Assembly (NCBI RefSeq): GCF_000744095.1
Contig: NZ_JQLI01000008.1
Coordinates: 4,092,001-4,156,000 of the forward strand
Direction of reading: 5' to 3'
Length of the DNA: 64,000 bases
Source: Cupriavidus necator A5-1
GTDB taxonomy: Bacteria > Pseudomonadota > Gammaproteobacteria > Burkholderiales > Burkholderiaceae
This document shows, piece after piece, positions 1 through 8,385 of the stretch. Both the position numbers and the translations under genes were made by a program. Positions within the stretch are counted from its first letter, which is position 1. Every line of letters begins with the position of its first letter. The notes under the pieces were generated by a model, which was not told the DNA's origin, searched no databases, and worked only from the letters and a program-made list of their open reading frames with translations.

Positions 1-915
1 TCCGAGGCTCCCGACGCGCCCGGCCTGGACCTGCTGGCCGTCATGATCGGCTCCGAAGGCATGCTGGGCGTGGTCACCGAGGTCACCGTGCGCCTGATCC
101 CCAAGCCGCAGCTGGCGCAGGTGATCATGGCCTGCTTCGACGATGTCGAGAAAGGCGGCAACGCGGTGGCCGACGTGATCGCCGCGGGCATCATCCCGGC
201 GGGACTGGAGATGATGGACAAGCCCGCCACGGCGGCGGTGGAGGAATTCGTGCATGCCGGCTATGACCTCGATGCCGCCGCCATCCTGCTGTGCGAGTCC
301 GACGGCACCCCGGAAGAAGTGGCCGAGGAAATCGAGCGCATGAGCGAAGTGCTGAAGGCTTCGGGCTGCACCCGCATCGTCGTCTCGCAGAACGAGGCCG
401 AGCGGCTGCGCTTCTGGAGCGGGCGCAAGAACGCCTTCCCCGCCGCCGGCCGGATCTCGCCCGACTACTACTGCATGGACGGCACCATCCCGCGCAAGCA
501 TATCGGCACGCTGCTCAAGCGCATCGAAGAGATGGAGCGCAAGTACGGCCTGCGCTGCATCAACGTGTTCCATGCCGGCGACGGCAATATGCACCCGCTG
601 ATCCTGTTCGATGGCTCGGACCAGGACGAATGGCACCGCGCCGAGCTGTTCGGCGCCGACATCCTGGAAACCTGTGTGGAGCTCGGCGGCACCGTCACCG
701 GCGAGCACGGCGTGGGCGTGGAGAAGCTCAACTCGATGTGCGTGCAGTTCTCGCCGAGCGAACGCGATGCGTTCTTCGGCGTCAAGGCCGCCTTCGACCC
801 CGCGCGCTTGCTGAACCCCGACAAGGCCATCCCCACGCTGGCGCGCTGTGCCGAGTACGGCAAGATGCACGTGAAGAAGGGCCTGCTGCCGCATCCCGAG
901 CTGCCGCGCTTCTGA
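1..915 (+). CDS. glcD: Glycolate oxidase subunit GlcD, 5'-truncated by window edge
   Basis: The reading frame is open from the first base and encodes the C-terminal 304 residues of an FAD-linked oxidase. GlcD is the catalytic flavoprotein of the membrane-associated glycolate dehydrogenase that oxidises glycolate to glyoxylate. Family hallmarks are visible: the HAGDGNMHP motif and the GEHGVGVEK stretch of the FAD-oxidase C-terminal domain, and an ending LLNPDKAIPT typical of D-lactate/glycolate oxidases. Roughly 190 N-terminal residues holding the FAD-binding PCMH domain lie outside the window. glcE and glcF follow on the same strand, after an intervening ion-channel gene, which fixes the assignment as GlcD rather than another D-2-hydroxyacid dehydrogenase. 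Confidence 0.93.
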   Translation, partial: SEAPDAPGLDLLAVMIGSEGMLGVVTEVTVRLIPKPQLAQVIMACFDDVEKGGNAVADVIAAGIIPAGLEMMDKPATAAVEEFVHAGYDLDAAAILLCESDGTPEEVAEEIERMSEVLKASGCTRIVVSQNEAERLRFWSGRKNAFPAAGRISPDYYCMDGTIPRKHIGTLLKRIEEMERKYGLRCINVFHAGDGNMHPLILFDGSDQDEWHRAELFGADILETCVELGGTVTGEHGVGVEKLNSMCVQFSPSERDAFFGVKAAFDPARLLNPDKAIPTLARCAEYGKMHVKKGLLPHPELPRF

Positions 916-926
916 GCCACCGCACC

Positions 927-1853
927 ATGCCCGACCCACGCCGACGCCAGCACCAGGAAGCGGTCGTCCGCCAGCGCCTGGGCCAGCCCGACACTGGCTG
1001 GCGCCAGCGCTGGTACACCATCATCTTCGAGGCCGATACCCGCGACGGGCGCATCTTCGACGTCGCGCTGCTGCTCGCCATCGTCGCCAGCGTGATGGTG
1101 GCGATGCTCGACAGCATGGCGGCGGTGAACCAGCGACTGGGCGTGGTGTTCACGGTGCTGGAATGGACCTTCACGCTGCTCTTCACGGCCGAGTACGTGA
1201 TGCGCATCCTGGTGGTGCGCCATCCGCTGCGCTATGTGTTCAGCTTCTACGGCGTCGTCGACTTCATCTCGATCATGCCGACGTGGCTGGCGTTCTTCCT
1301 GCCCGAGCTGCATTTCCTGATCGACGTGCGCCTGCTGCGGCTGCTGCGCGTGTTCCGGATCCTGAAGCTGACGGTGTACTTCGAGGAGGCCGAGATCCTG
1401 TACCGCGCGCTGGTCAACAGCCGGCGCAAGATCTTCGTGTTCCTCGGCACGGTGTTCATCATCACCGTGATCTTGGGCACGGTGATGTATGTGGTCGAAG
1501 GCCCCGAGCATGGGTTCCACAGCATCCCGCTCAGCATGTACTGGGCGGTGGTGACGCTGACCACGACCGGCTTCGGCGACATGGTGCCCAAGACCGCGCT
1601 GGGGCAGTTCATCACCTCGCTGACCATCCTGCTGGGCTACGGCATCATCGCCTTCCCCACCGGCATCGTCGGCGCGGAGCTGGCCGCCAGCATCCTCAGG
1701 AAGCCCCTGACCACGCGCACCTGCACCCATTGCCTGACCGAAGGCCATGAGGCCGACGCGATGTATTGCAAGCACTGCAGCAGCCCGCTGCCTGAATACC
1801 AGAATGACAGGCCGGAAGTGCCCGGCGGCCGCGACGGCACGCCGGCACCCTGA
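927..1853 (+). CDS. Voltage-gated potassium channel protein with C-terminal zinc ribbon
   Basis: A 308-residue six-helix cation channel of the inner membrane. The S4 helix carries four arginines every third residue (R135, R138, R141, R144). The pore loop holds the filter TTTGFGD at residues 212-218, a variant of the classic TVGYGD. After S6, a short cytoplasmic tail has two CxxC pairs (C266/C269 and C281/C284), suggesting a zinc ribbon. The ATG is 12 bases after the glcD stop. An upstream in-frame extension overlaps glcD and is not believed. The position inside the glycolate oxidase locus is unusual; co-transcription is likely from spacing, but a functional link is not shown. Potassium selectivity is inferred from the filter. 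Confidence 0.9.
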   Translation: MPDPRRRQHQEAVVRQRLGQPDTGWRQRWYTIIFEADTRDGRIFDVALLLAIVASVMVAMLDSMAAVNQRLGVVFTVLEWTFTLLFTAEYVMRILVVRHPLRYVFSFYGVVDFISIMPTWLAFFLPELHFLIDVRLLRLLRVFRILKLTVYFEEAEILYRALVNSRRKIFVFLGTVFIITVILGTVMYVVEGPEHGFHSIPLSMYWAVVTLTTTGFGDMVPKTALGQFITSLTILLGYGIIAFPTGIVGAELAASILRKPLTTRTCTHCLTEGHEADAMYCKHCSSPLPEYQNDRPEVPGGRDGTPAP

Positions 1854-1882
1854 GCCACGCAACCTCCCAAACGCCAACACAT

Positions 1883-2986
1883 ATGCAAGCCACACTCGAC
1901 GCCTTCCGCGACGCCGTCAGGCAAGCCACCGATACCCGCACCGCGCTGCGGCTGCGCGGCGGCGGCAGCAAGGACTTCTATGGCCAGCCGCCCGAAGGCC
2001 AGGTGCTGGACACGCGCCCCTACACCGGCATCGTCGACTACGATCCGGCCGAGCTGGTGATCACCGCGCGCTGTGGCACGCCGCTGGCCGAGATCGAGGC
2101 CGCGCTGGCCGGGAAGCGCCAGACGCTTGCGTTCGAGCCGCCCCACTTCGCGCTGCCCGGCCAGGCCAGCTGCGCGACGCTGGGCGGCGCCGTGGCCGCG
2201 GGGCTGTCGGGCCCGCGCCGGCAATCGGTGGGCGCGGTGCGCGATTTCGTGCTGGGCGCGCAGTTGATGGACGGACGTGGCGAAGTGATGAGCTTCGGCG
2301 GCCAGGTGATGAAGAACGTGGCCGGCTATGACGTGTCGCGGCTGCTGGCAGGCTCGCTCGGCACGCTCGGGCTGATCCTCGAGGTCTCGCTGAAGGTGCT
2401 GCCGGCACCGTTCGACGACGCCACGCTGCGCTTCGAGCTGGCCCAGGCCGAGGCGATCGAGCGCCTGAACCAGTGGGGTGGCCAGCCGCTTCCCGTGGCG
2501 GCCTCCGCATGGCATGACGACGTGCTGCATGTGCGCCTGGCCGGCGCCACCGCGGCGGTGCGCGCCGCGTGCGCGAAGCTGGGCGGCACGCGTGTCGATG
2601 GCGCCGAGGCCGCGGCGCTGTGGCAGTCGCTGCGCGAGCAGACGCATCCGTTCTTCGCCCCGGCGCTGGCCGGCCGCGCACTGTGGCGCCTGGCGGTGCC
2701 GACCATCGCCGCGCCGCTGGAGTTGCCCGGCACGCAACTGATCGAATGGGGCGGCGGCCAGCGCTGGTGGCTGCCCGAGGACGGCGCGCACGGCACCGAT
2801 GCGCAGACCGTGCGCGCCGTGGCCCAGACCGCCGGCGGCCATGCCACGCTGTTCCGCAACGGCGACAAGTCGGTGGGCGTGTTCACGCCGCTGTCCTCGC
2901 CGCTGGTCGCGATCCACCGGAGACTGAAGGAAACCTTCGACCCGGCCGGCATCTTCAATCCGCAGCGCATGTATCCCGGGCTCTGA
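1883..2986 (+). CDS. glcE: Glycolate oxidase FAD-binding subunit GlcE
   Basis: A 367-residue protein with an N-terminal FAD-binding PCMH-type domain. The sequence LRGGGSKDFYG near the start, then PGQASCATLGG and SVGAVRDFVLGA, are typical FAD-contact regions, and the C-terminus FDPAGIFNPQRMYPGL matches GlcE proteins. GlcE is the second flavin-domain subunit of glycolate dehydrogenase and works with GlcD and GlcF at the membrane. It starts 29 bases after the ion-channel gene and is followed by glcF after 42 bases, consistent with one transcript. Confidence 0.95.
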   Translation: MQATLDAFRDAVRQATDTRTALRLRGGGSKDFYGQPPEGQVLDTRPYTGIVDYDPAELVITARCGTPLAEIEAALAGKRQTLAFEPPHFALPGQASCATLGGAVAAGLSGPRRQSVGAVRDFVLGAQLMDGRGEVMSFGGQVMKNVAGYDVSRLLAGSLGTLGLILEVSLKVLPAPFDDATLRFELAQAEAIERLNQWGGQPLPVAASAWHDDVLHVRLAGATAAVRAACAKLGGTRVDGAEAAALWQSLREQTHPFFAPALAGRALWRLAVPTIAAPLELPGTQLIEWGGGQRWWLPEDGAHGTDAQTVRAVAQTAGGHATLFRNGDKSVGVFTPLSSPLVAIHRRLKETFDPAGIFNPQRMYPGL

Positions 2987-3028
2987 TCCGGCCCGCGTTT
3001 CCACGCCCAGGCAAACCCTCCCCACACC

Positions 3029-4282
3029 ATGCAAACGAACCTGGCCGATTTTCTCCGCAACACGCCCGAAGGCGAGGAAGCCAAATCCATCGTCGGCAAT
3101 TGCGTGCATTGCGGCTTCTGCACTGCTACCTGCCCGACCTACCAGTTGCTCGGCGACGAGCTGGACGGCCCGCGCGGGCGCATCTACCTGATGAAGCAGG
3201 TGCTCGAAGGCCATGCCATCACCGAAAGCACGCGCCTGCACCTGGACCGCTGCCTGACCTGCCGCAACTGCGAATCGACCTGCCCGTCGGGCGTGCGCTA
3301 CGGCCGGCTGGTCGATATCGGCCGCAAGCTGGTGGACGACAAGCTGGAGGAAGCAGGCATCCAGCGTCCCGCGGGCCAGCGCATCGCGCGCTGGGCGCTG
3401 CGCGAGGGGCTGACGCGCCCGGCGCTGTTCGGCACGGCAATGCGGCTCGGCCAGATGGTGCGCCCGCTGCTGCCGGCCACGCTGCGCAGCAAGGTGCCGG
3501 CGCCCAGCGGCACCGCCGCGCCCGGCACCTGGCCGCGCAACGTGCATGCGCGCAAGATGCTGTTGCTCGACGGTTGCGTGCAGCCGGCGATGTCGCCCAA
3601 CATCAATGCCGCCACCGCGCGTGTGTTCGACCGTGTCGGCATACAGATGGTGGTGGCGCGCGAGGCCGGCTGCTGCGGCGCGATCCGCTTCCACACTGGC
3701 GACCACGACGGCGGCCTCGACAATATGCGCCGCAATATCGACGCCTGGTGGCCGCATATCGAGGCCGGCGCCGAGGCCATCGTGATGAATGCCTCCGGCT
3801 GCGGCGCGATGGTCAAGGACTACGGCCACCTGCTGCGCCTTGACCCCAAATATGCCGAGCGTGCGCGCCGCGTATCGGCGCTGACGCGCGACCTGTCCGA
3901 GATCCTGCCGGACTTTGCCGACGAGCTGCATGAGCTGGCCGGCGCCGTGCCGCGCGACAGCCGGCGCGTGGCCTACCACCCGCCGTGCACGCTGCAGCAC
4001 GGCCAGCAGATCCGCGGCAAGGTCGAGACGCTCTTGACCGGCCTCGGCGTGGAGGTCAAACTCTGCGCTGACAGCCACCTGTGCTGCGGCTCGGCGGGCA
4101 CATATTCAGTGCTGCAGCCGGAACTGGCCTACCGCCTGCGCGATGACAAGCTCGCCAAACTGCAGGCCACGCAGCCCGAAGCCATCGTGTCGGCCAATAT
4201 CGGCTGCATCTCGCACCTGCAGAGCGGCACCGATACGCCGGTGATGCACTGGATCGAACTGGTCGATCGGATGCTCAGCTAG
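3029..4282 (+). CDS. glcF: Glycolate oxidase iron-sulfur subunit GlcF
   Basis: A 417-residue iron-sulfur protein. Two ferredoxin-like [4Fe-4S] clusters are ligated by C25/C28/C31/C35 and C75/C78/C81/C85. The C-terminal half contains two CCG domains, visible as GCCGA and CCGSAG, characteristic of the heterodisulfide reductase-like electron-transfer subunit. GlcF passes electrons from the flavin subunits towards quinone. It closes the glc cluster; the following gene is unrelated and separated by 81 bases containing a REP-like hairpin. Confidence 0.96.
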   Translation: MQTNLADFLRNTPEGEEAKSIVGNCVHCGFCTATCPTYQLLGDELDGPRGRIYLMKQVLEGHAITESTRLHLDRCLTCRNCESTCPSGVRYGRLVDIGRKLVDDKLEEAGIQRPAGQRIARWALREGLTRPALFGTAMRLGQMVRPLLPATLRSKVPAPSGTAAPGTWPRNVHARKMLLLDGCVQPAMSPNINAATARVFDRVGIQMVVAREAGCCGAIRFHTGDHDGGLDNMRRNIDAWWPHIEAGAEAIVMNASGCGAMVKDYGHLLRLDPKYAERARRVSALTRDLSEILPDFADELHELAGAVPRDSRRVAYHPPCTLQHGQQIRGKVETLLTGLGVEVKLCADSHLCCGSAGTYSVLQPELAYRLRDDKLAKLQATQPEAIVSANIGCISHLQSGTDTPVMHWIELVDRMLS

Positions 4283-4307
4283 CGGGCACCAAGGGCCGTG
4301 TGGTTGT

Positions 4308-4337
4308 CTCCCCTCTCCCGCTTGCGGCAGAGGGGAG
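4308..4337. repeat. REP-like inverted repeat (CTCCCCTCTCCCGC family)
   Basis: An imperfect palindrome with 9-base arms CTCCCCTCT (4308-4316) and AGAGGGGAG (4329-4337) around CCCGCTTGCGGC. The same core, CCTCTCCCGC, occurs twice more at 37600-37720. It lies between glcF and the LrgA-type gene and may act as an mRNA-stabilising hairpin or a mobile REP. No transposase is nearby. Confidence 0.7.
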
Positions 4338-4363
4338 GAACAGCGCAACCCACAACCGCCCCC

Positions 4364-4741
4364 ATGCTCCAGACCTTTGCCATCCTGCTGGTTTTCCAAT
4401 CCGTCGGCGAGGTGATCAGCTACGCGCTGCGCCTGCCCGTGCCCGGCCCCGTGCTGGGCATGATCCTGCTGTTCGGCTGGCTGGTCTTCGACGACCGCCT
4501 GCTGCCCATCATCCAGGGCACCACCAGCGAGCTGCTCAAGCACCTGTCGCTGCTGTTCGTCCCCGCCGGCGTCGGCATCATGGTCCATGCCAACCGCATC
4601 GAAGGCGAATGGATGCCGATCCTGGTCGCGCTGGTGGTTTCCACCTGGCTGGCCATCGCCACCACCGCCGTGGTCACGCGCATGCTGATGCGCAAGCGCA
4701 CCGATGCCCCGCACGCGGATGCCAAGGGGGAACAGGCATGA
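4364..4741 (+). CDS. CidA/LrgA family membrane protein
   Basis: A 125-residue inner-membrane protein with about four hydrophobic helices and the family signature of CidA/LrgA holin-like proteins: PVPGPVLGMILL near the N-terminus and LFVPAGVGIM in the middle. I chose the ATG giving MLQTFAILL; the upstream in-frame extension translates the REP-like hairpin. The stop codon overlaps the start of the LrgB partner (ATGA). LrgA/LrgB pairs are described as holin/antiholin-like modulators of murein hydrolase activity or as organic acid transporters. The specific substrate here cannot be read from sequence. Confidence 0.85.
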   Translation: MLQTFAILLVFQSVGEVISYALRLPVPGPVLGMILLFGWLVFDDRLLPIIQGTTSELLKHLSLLFVPAGVGIMVHANRIEGEWMPILVALVVSTWLAIATTAVVTRMLMRKRTDAPHADAKGEQA

Positions 4742-5463
4742 TGACGCCCCGCCTCAACGAAATCTGGGTCTACCTGGCCGCAAGCCCGCTGGTCGGGCTG
4801 ACCGCGACGCTGCTGGCATATGTGTTCGCTTTCCGCATCTACGAGAAATCGCGCTTCTCGCCGCTGGCTAACCCGGTGATGATCGCGGTCGCCCTGCTGG
4901 TTACGGTGCTGACCGTCACCGGCACGCCTTACAAGACCTACTTCGACGGCGCGCAGTTCGTGCACTTCCTGCTCGGGCCCGCCACGGTGGCGCTGGCGGT
5001 GCCGCTGTACATGCAGCTGCCCAAGCTGCGCACCCATGTGTTCCCGCTGCTGGTCGGGCTGGTGGCCGGCTCGGTGGTGGCGGTGGTGTCGGCGGTCGGC
5101 ATCGCCTGGCTGCTGGGCGCATCGCCCGAGACCGTGCGCTCGCTCGCGCCCAAGTCGGTGACGATCCCGATCGCGATGGGCGTGGCCGAGAAGATCGGCG
5201 GCCTGCCGTCGCTGACCGCGGTGCTGGTGATGGGCACCGGCATCATCGGCGCGGTCAGCGCCACCAGCTTGCTGAACCTGCTGCGCGTCCGCGACTACAG
5301 CGTGCGCGGCTTCGCCACCGGCGTGGCGGCGCACGGCATCGGTACCGCGCGCGCCTTCCAGGTCAACCAGGAAGCCGGCGCCTTCGCCGCGCTCGGCATG
5401 GGCCTGAACGGCGTGCTGACGGCGATCCTGGTGCCGGTGCTGGCGGCCTGGATGCCACACTGA
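4738..5463 (+). CDS. LrgB family membrane protein
   Basis: A 241-residue polytopic membrane protein of the LrgB/CidB family. Conserved family segments are LAPKSVTIPIAMGVAEKIGG and GVAAHGIGTARAFQ. The start ATG overlaps the LrgA stop by four bases, so the two are translationally coupled. It partners with the upstream LrgA-type protein, either in control of autolysis or in transport of small organic acids. Location next to the glycolate oxidase genes makes a transport role attractive, since a plant LrgA/LrgB fusion (PLGG1) exports glycolate and glycerate; that link is inference. Confidence 0.87.
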   Translation: MMTPRLNEIWVYLAASPLVGLTATLLAYVFAFRIYEKSRFSPLANPVMIAVALLVTVLTVTGTPYKTYFDGAQFVHFLLGPATVALAVPLYMQLPKLRTHVFPLLVGLVAGSVVAVVSAVGIAWLLGASPETVRSLAPKSVTIPIAMGVAEKIGGLPSLTAVLVMGTGIIGAVSATSLLNLLRVRDYSVRGFATGVAAHGIGTARAFQVNQEAGAFAALGMGLNGVLTAILVPVLAAWMPH

Positions 5464-5470
5464 CAAGCTC

Positions 5471-5488
5471 CTGACAGGACGCTGTCAG
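5471..5488. promoter_or_regulatory. Candidate operator, CTGACAG-N4-CTGTCAG palindrome
   Basis: Perfect 7-base arms CTGACAG (5471-5477) and CTGTCAG (5482-5488) lie 55 bases before the start of a glyoxalase-fold gene that is followed by a YafY/WYL-type regulator. A further TGACA lies at 5461. Small HTH-WYL regulators usually act on the neighbouring gene, so this is the likely binding site. It is not a terminator because no T-run follows. Confidence 0.45.
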
Positions 5489-5542
5489 CAGGCCCCGCGC
5501 ATGATGCGAGCTCCCCCCTTACCAGGAAACAAGGAGCCCATC

Positions 5543-5914
5543 ATGAGCAACCGACTGATCAACTGGCTGGAAATCCCCGTGGTCGACATGAACCGTGCCA
5601 TCGGCTTCTACGAGCAGGTCTTTGATGTCCAGCTGCGCCGCGAGTCCATGAGCCAGGTCGACATGGCCGTCTTTCCGCACCCGGACCCGGGCGGCGCGCT
5701 GGTGGCCGGCGAAGGCTACCGTCCCAGCAACTACTACGGCCCGGTGCCTTACCTGCATGCGCCGCAGCTGGACGCCCTGCTGGAGCGCGCCGCGCGCGCC
5801 GGCGGCAAGACCGTGTTCGGGCCGCTGCGCCTGCCGGGCGAGATCGGCCGCATCGCCCATATCACCGACAGTGAAGGCAACCGCATCGGGCTGCACGAGC
5901 CCATTGCCGGGTAA
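5543..5914 (+). CDS. VOC family protein (glyoxalase/bleomycin-resistance fold)
   Basis: A 123-residue single-domain VOC protein. The motif NWLEIPVVDMNRAIGFYEQV at the start and ITDSEGNRIGLHEP at the end form the two halves of the fold. I used the ATG preceded by AAGGAG; an upstream in-frame ATG at 5501 has no such site. These proteins include lyases, isomerases and dioxygenases, and the substrate is unknown. The stop is 21 bases before a transcription regulator gene, and a palindrome upstream may be its operator. Confidence 0.85.
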   Translation: MSNRLINWLEIPVVDMNRAIGFYEQVFDVQLRRESMSQVDMAVFPHPDPGGALVAGEGYRPSNYYGPVPYLHAPQLDALLERAARAGGKTVFGPLRLPGEIGRIAHITDSEGNRIGLHEPIAG

Positions 5915-5935
5915 TCCTATGGCTAAAGCTGACCG

Positions 5936-6625
5936 ATGAGCCGCCGCGCCGACCGCCTGTTCCAGATCGTCCAGGTGCTGCGCGGCCGCCGCCTGACCAC
6001 GGCGGCGCTGCTGGCGCAGCGGCTCGGGGTGTCGGAACGCACCGTCTACCGTGATATCCAGGCGCTGTCGCTGTCAGGCGTGCCGGTCGAAGGCGAGGCC
6101 GGCATCGGCTACCGGCTGCGTGCCGATTTCGACGTCCCGCCGCTGATGTTCAGTGCCATGGAAGTGGAAGCGCTGGTGGCCGGCCTGCGGCTGCTGAAGG
6201 CCTGGGGCGGCGGCGCACTGGCCGCCGCGGCCGATCCCGCGCTGGAAAAACTGATGGCCGCGCTGCCGCCGCCGCGCCGGCTGGCGGCACAGCAAAGCCG
6301 CATATTCGCGCCGGAATACGTCAACCAGGCGCAGGTGCGCGAGGCCTTTGACGTGGTGCACGGCGCGCTGGGCGAGCAGAAGCTGCTGCTGCTCGACTAC
6401 TGCGACGCGCACCAGCGCATCACCGAACGCGTGGTGATGCCGCTCGGCCTGTTCTTCTGGGGCAATGCCTGGCTGCTGGCGGCGTGGTGCACCACGCGCG
6501 AGGACTACCGCAGCTTCCGGCTCGACCGCTGCCGCGCCATCCGCATGCTGGACGACCATTTCCACGAGACGCCGGACCGGTCGCTAAATGGTTTCCTGCG
6601 CGCGGTGCGCGCCAGCGGGGCTTAG
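5936..6625 (+). CDS. YafY-type transcriptional regulator with HTH and WYL domains
   Basis: A 229-residue regulator. The N-terminal winged helix-turn-helix shows LAQRLGVSERTVYRDIQALS (about residues 24-43), the standard HTH_11 motif. The C-terminal half (about residues 135-215) is a WYL domain, with LLLDYCDAHQRITERVVMPLGLFFWGNAWLLAAWC split across its strands. WYL proteins often sense small molecules or nucleic-acid signals. It probably regulates the upstream VOC gene through the CTGACAG palindrome. Confidence 0.9.
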   Translation: MSRRADRLFQIVQVLRGRRLTTAALLAQRLGVSERTVYRDIQALSLSGVPVEGEAGIGYRLRADFDVPPLMFSAMEVEALVAGLRLLKAWGGGALAAAADPALEKLMAALPPPRRLAAQQSRIFAPEYVNQAQVREAFDVVHGALGEQKLLLLDYCDAHQRITERVVMPLGLFFWGNAWLLAAWCTTREDYRSFRLDRCRAIRMLDDHFHETPDRSLNGFLRAVRASGA

Positions 6626-6630
6626 GCGGA

Positions 6631-7125
6631 TCAGGCCGCCGGATTGGTCAGCAGCTTCTCGATATCGGCGCGCAGCTCGTCCGGCTTGGTAGTCGGCGCA
6701 TAACGCTTGAACACCGTGCCGTCGCGGCGCAGCAGGAACTTGGTGAAGTTCCATTTGATGCCCTGCGTACCGAGTACGCCACGCTTCTCGGTGGTCAGCC
6801 ACTGGTACAGCGGATGCGCGTCGGTGCCGTTCACGTCGATCTTGGAGAACATCGGGAAACGCACGGCAAAGCGCGATTCGCAGAACTGGCCGATCTGCTG
6901 CGCGTCGCCCGGTTCCTGCTTGCCGAACTGGTTGCACGGAAATCCCAGCACCGCCAGGCCGCGCTCCTTGTATTCGTCATAGAGCTTCTGCAGCCCTTCG
7001 TACTGCGGGGTGAACCCGCATTCGCTGGCAGTGTTGACGATCAGCATCACCTTGCCCTGGAACTGCGACAGCGGTACCGGCTGGCCGGCCAGCGAGTTGG
7101 CTTCGAACTGGTAGACATTGCTCAT
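6631..7125 (-). CDS. Glutathione peroxidase (BtuE/GPx type)
   Basis: A 164-residue thioredoxin-fold peroxidase. The catalytic cysteine C36 lies in NTASECGFTPQ, the glutamine in FPCNQFGKQEPG and the tryptophan in KWNFTKFL, so the tetrad is complete. It is a cysteine rather than selenocysteine enzyme. Bacterial homologues reduce hydrogen peroxide and lipid hydroperoxides, often with thioredoxin as donor. The start is an ATG with AAGGAGT six bases upstream. A longer reading frame through the start runs into pilU antisense sequence and is not real. Confidence 0.94.
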   Translation of the reverse strand: MSNVYQFEANSLAGQPVPLSQFQGKVMLIVNTASECGFTPQYEGLQKLYDEYKERGLAVLGFPCNQFGKQEPGDAQQIGQFCESRFAVRFPMFSKIDVNGTDAHPLYQWLTTEKRGVLGTQGIKWNFTKFLLRRDGTVFKRYAPTTKPDELRADIEKLLTNPAA

Positions 7126-7181
7126 GGCAGACTCCTTGTACGTGCCCGAAGCATAACGCCATGCGCCCCGGCGTGCACGGC

Positions 7182-8321
7182 TCAGATGACGTTGAGGTGC
7201 TCGGTGCCAGCGCCCAGGTCGGTATCCCGGGCGCGCTTGCTGTGCAGCTTGATCATCAGGCGCAGGTCGTTGAGCGAGTCGGCGTTGCGCAGCGCGTCTT
7301 CGTAAGTGATCTTGCCTTCCTCGTGCAGCTCGAAGAGCGCCTGGTCGAACGAGATCATGCCCTGCTCGCGCGATTTTTTGATGACTTCCTTGAGCTCGTG
7401 GATCTCGCCCTTGAAGATCAGGTCGGCCACCAGCGGCGTGCCGATCATGATTTCCACCGCCGGCACGCGCCCCTTTTTGCCGGCGCGCGGCAGCAGGCGC
7501 TGCGAGACCATCGCCTTCAGGTTCAGCGACAGGTCGATCAGCAGCTGCTGGCGCTTTTCCTCGGGGAAGAAGTTGACCACGCGGTCGATCGCCTGGTTGG
7601 CGTTGTTGGCGTGCAGCGTGGCCAGGCACAGGTGGCCGGTTTCGGCGTACTGCATCGCGTACTCCATGGTCTCGCGGTCGCGGATTTCGCCGATCAGGAT
7701 CACGTCGGGCGCCTGGCGCAGCGTGTTCTTCAGCGCCACGTGCCAGGACTCGGTATCGATGCCGACCTCGCGCTGCGTGACGATGCAATTCTGGTGCGCA
7801 TGCACGTACTCGATCGGATCCTCGATGGTGATGATGTGACCGTAGGAGTGCGCATTGCGATGGTCCAGCATCGCCGCCAGCGTGGTCGACTTGCCCGAGC
7901 CGGTGGCGCCGGTGACGATCACCAGCCCGCGCTTGGACATCACGATCTCATGCAGCGTCGGCGGCAGGTCCAGGTCCGCCACCGACGGGATGCGCGTGTT
8001 GATGGTACGCACCACCATGCCGGCCTTGCCCTGCTGGATAAAGGCCGACACGCGGAAGCGCCCGGCCTTGGGCGCGGTGATGGCGAAATTGCATTCGCGG
8101 CTGGTGTCGAAGTCCTGCACCTGGCGCTCGTTCATCACCGAACGCACCAGGCCCAGCGCCTGCGTCGGGTTCAGCGGCTGCTGCGACACCGGCGTGATCT
8201 TGCCGTCGACCTTGATCGCCGGCGGGAAGTCCGAGGTGATGAACAGGTCCGAGCCGCGGTTGCTGACCATCAACTCCAGCAGGTCGTTGATGTACTTGGA
8301 AGCGGATTCGCGATCGAGCAT
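7182..8321 (-). CDS. pilU: Type IV pilus retraction ATPase PilU
   Basis: A 379-residue hexameric secretion-type ATPase of the PilT/PilU family. Walker A is GATGSGKSTTLAAM, the Asp and His boxes are IITIEDPIEYVH and ATLHANNANQAIDRV, and Walker B is VILIGEIRDRETM. The C-terminus is longer than PilT, ending in a charged tail, which together with being second in a pilT-pilU pair marks it as PilU. It powers or modulates pilus retraction during twitching motility. The ATG giving MLDRESASKY was chosen; an 18-codon upstream extension is low-complexity. It is 64 bases downstream of pilT. Confidence 0.94.
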   Translation of the reverse strand: MLDRESASKYINDLLELMVSNRGSDLFITSDFPPAIKVDGKITPVSQQPLNPTQALGLVRSVMNERQVQDFDTSRECNFAITAPKAGRFRVSAFIQQGKAGMVVRTINTRIPSVADLDLPPTLHEIVMSKRGLVIVTGATGSGKSTTLAAMLDHRNAHSYGHIITIEDPIEYVHAHQNCIVTQREVGIDTESWHVALKNTLRQAPDVILIGEIRDRETMEYAMQYAETGHLCLATLHANNANQAIDRVVNFFPEEKRQQLLIDLSLNLKAMVSQRLLPRAGKKGRVPAVEIMIGTPLVADLIFKGEIHELKEVIKKSREQGMISFDQALFELHEEGKITYEDALRNADSLNDLRLMIKLHSKRARDTDLGAGTEHLNVI

Positions 8322-8385
8322 GGCGGTGTCCTGCGGGAGTGCGGCCGCCGCACGCGGGCAGCGGCCAGTAGGCATGACATGGGCC

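Noticed and set aside
468..4078. Very long minus-strand open frames (for example 1637-4078 and 468-1895) opposite the glc genes
   Set aside because: They are antisense frames created by high GC content, rich in Arg, Ala, His and Gln, with no family motif, opposite clearly real genes.
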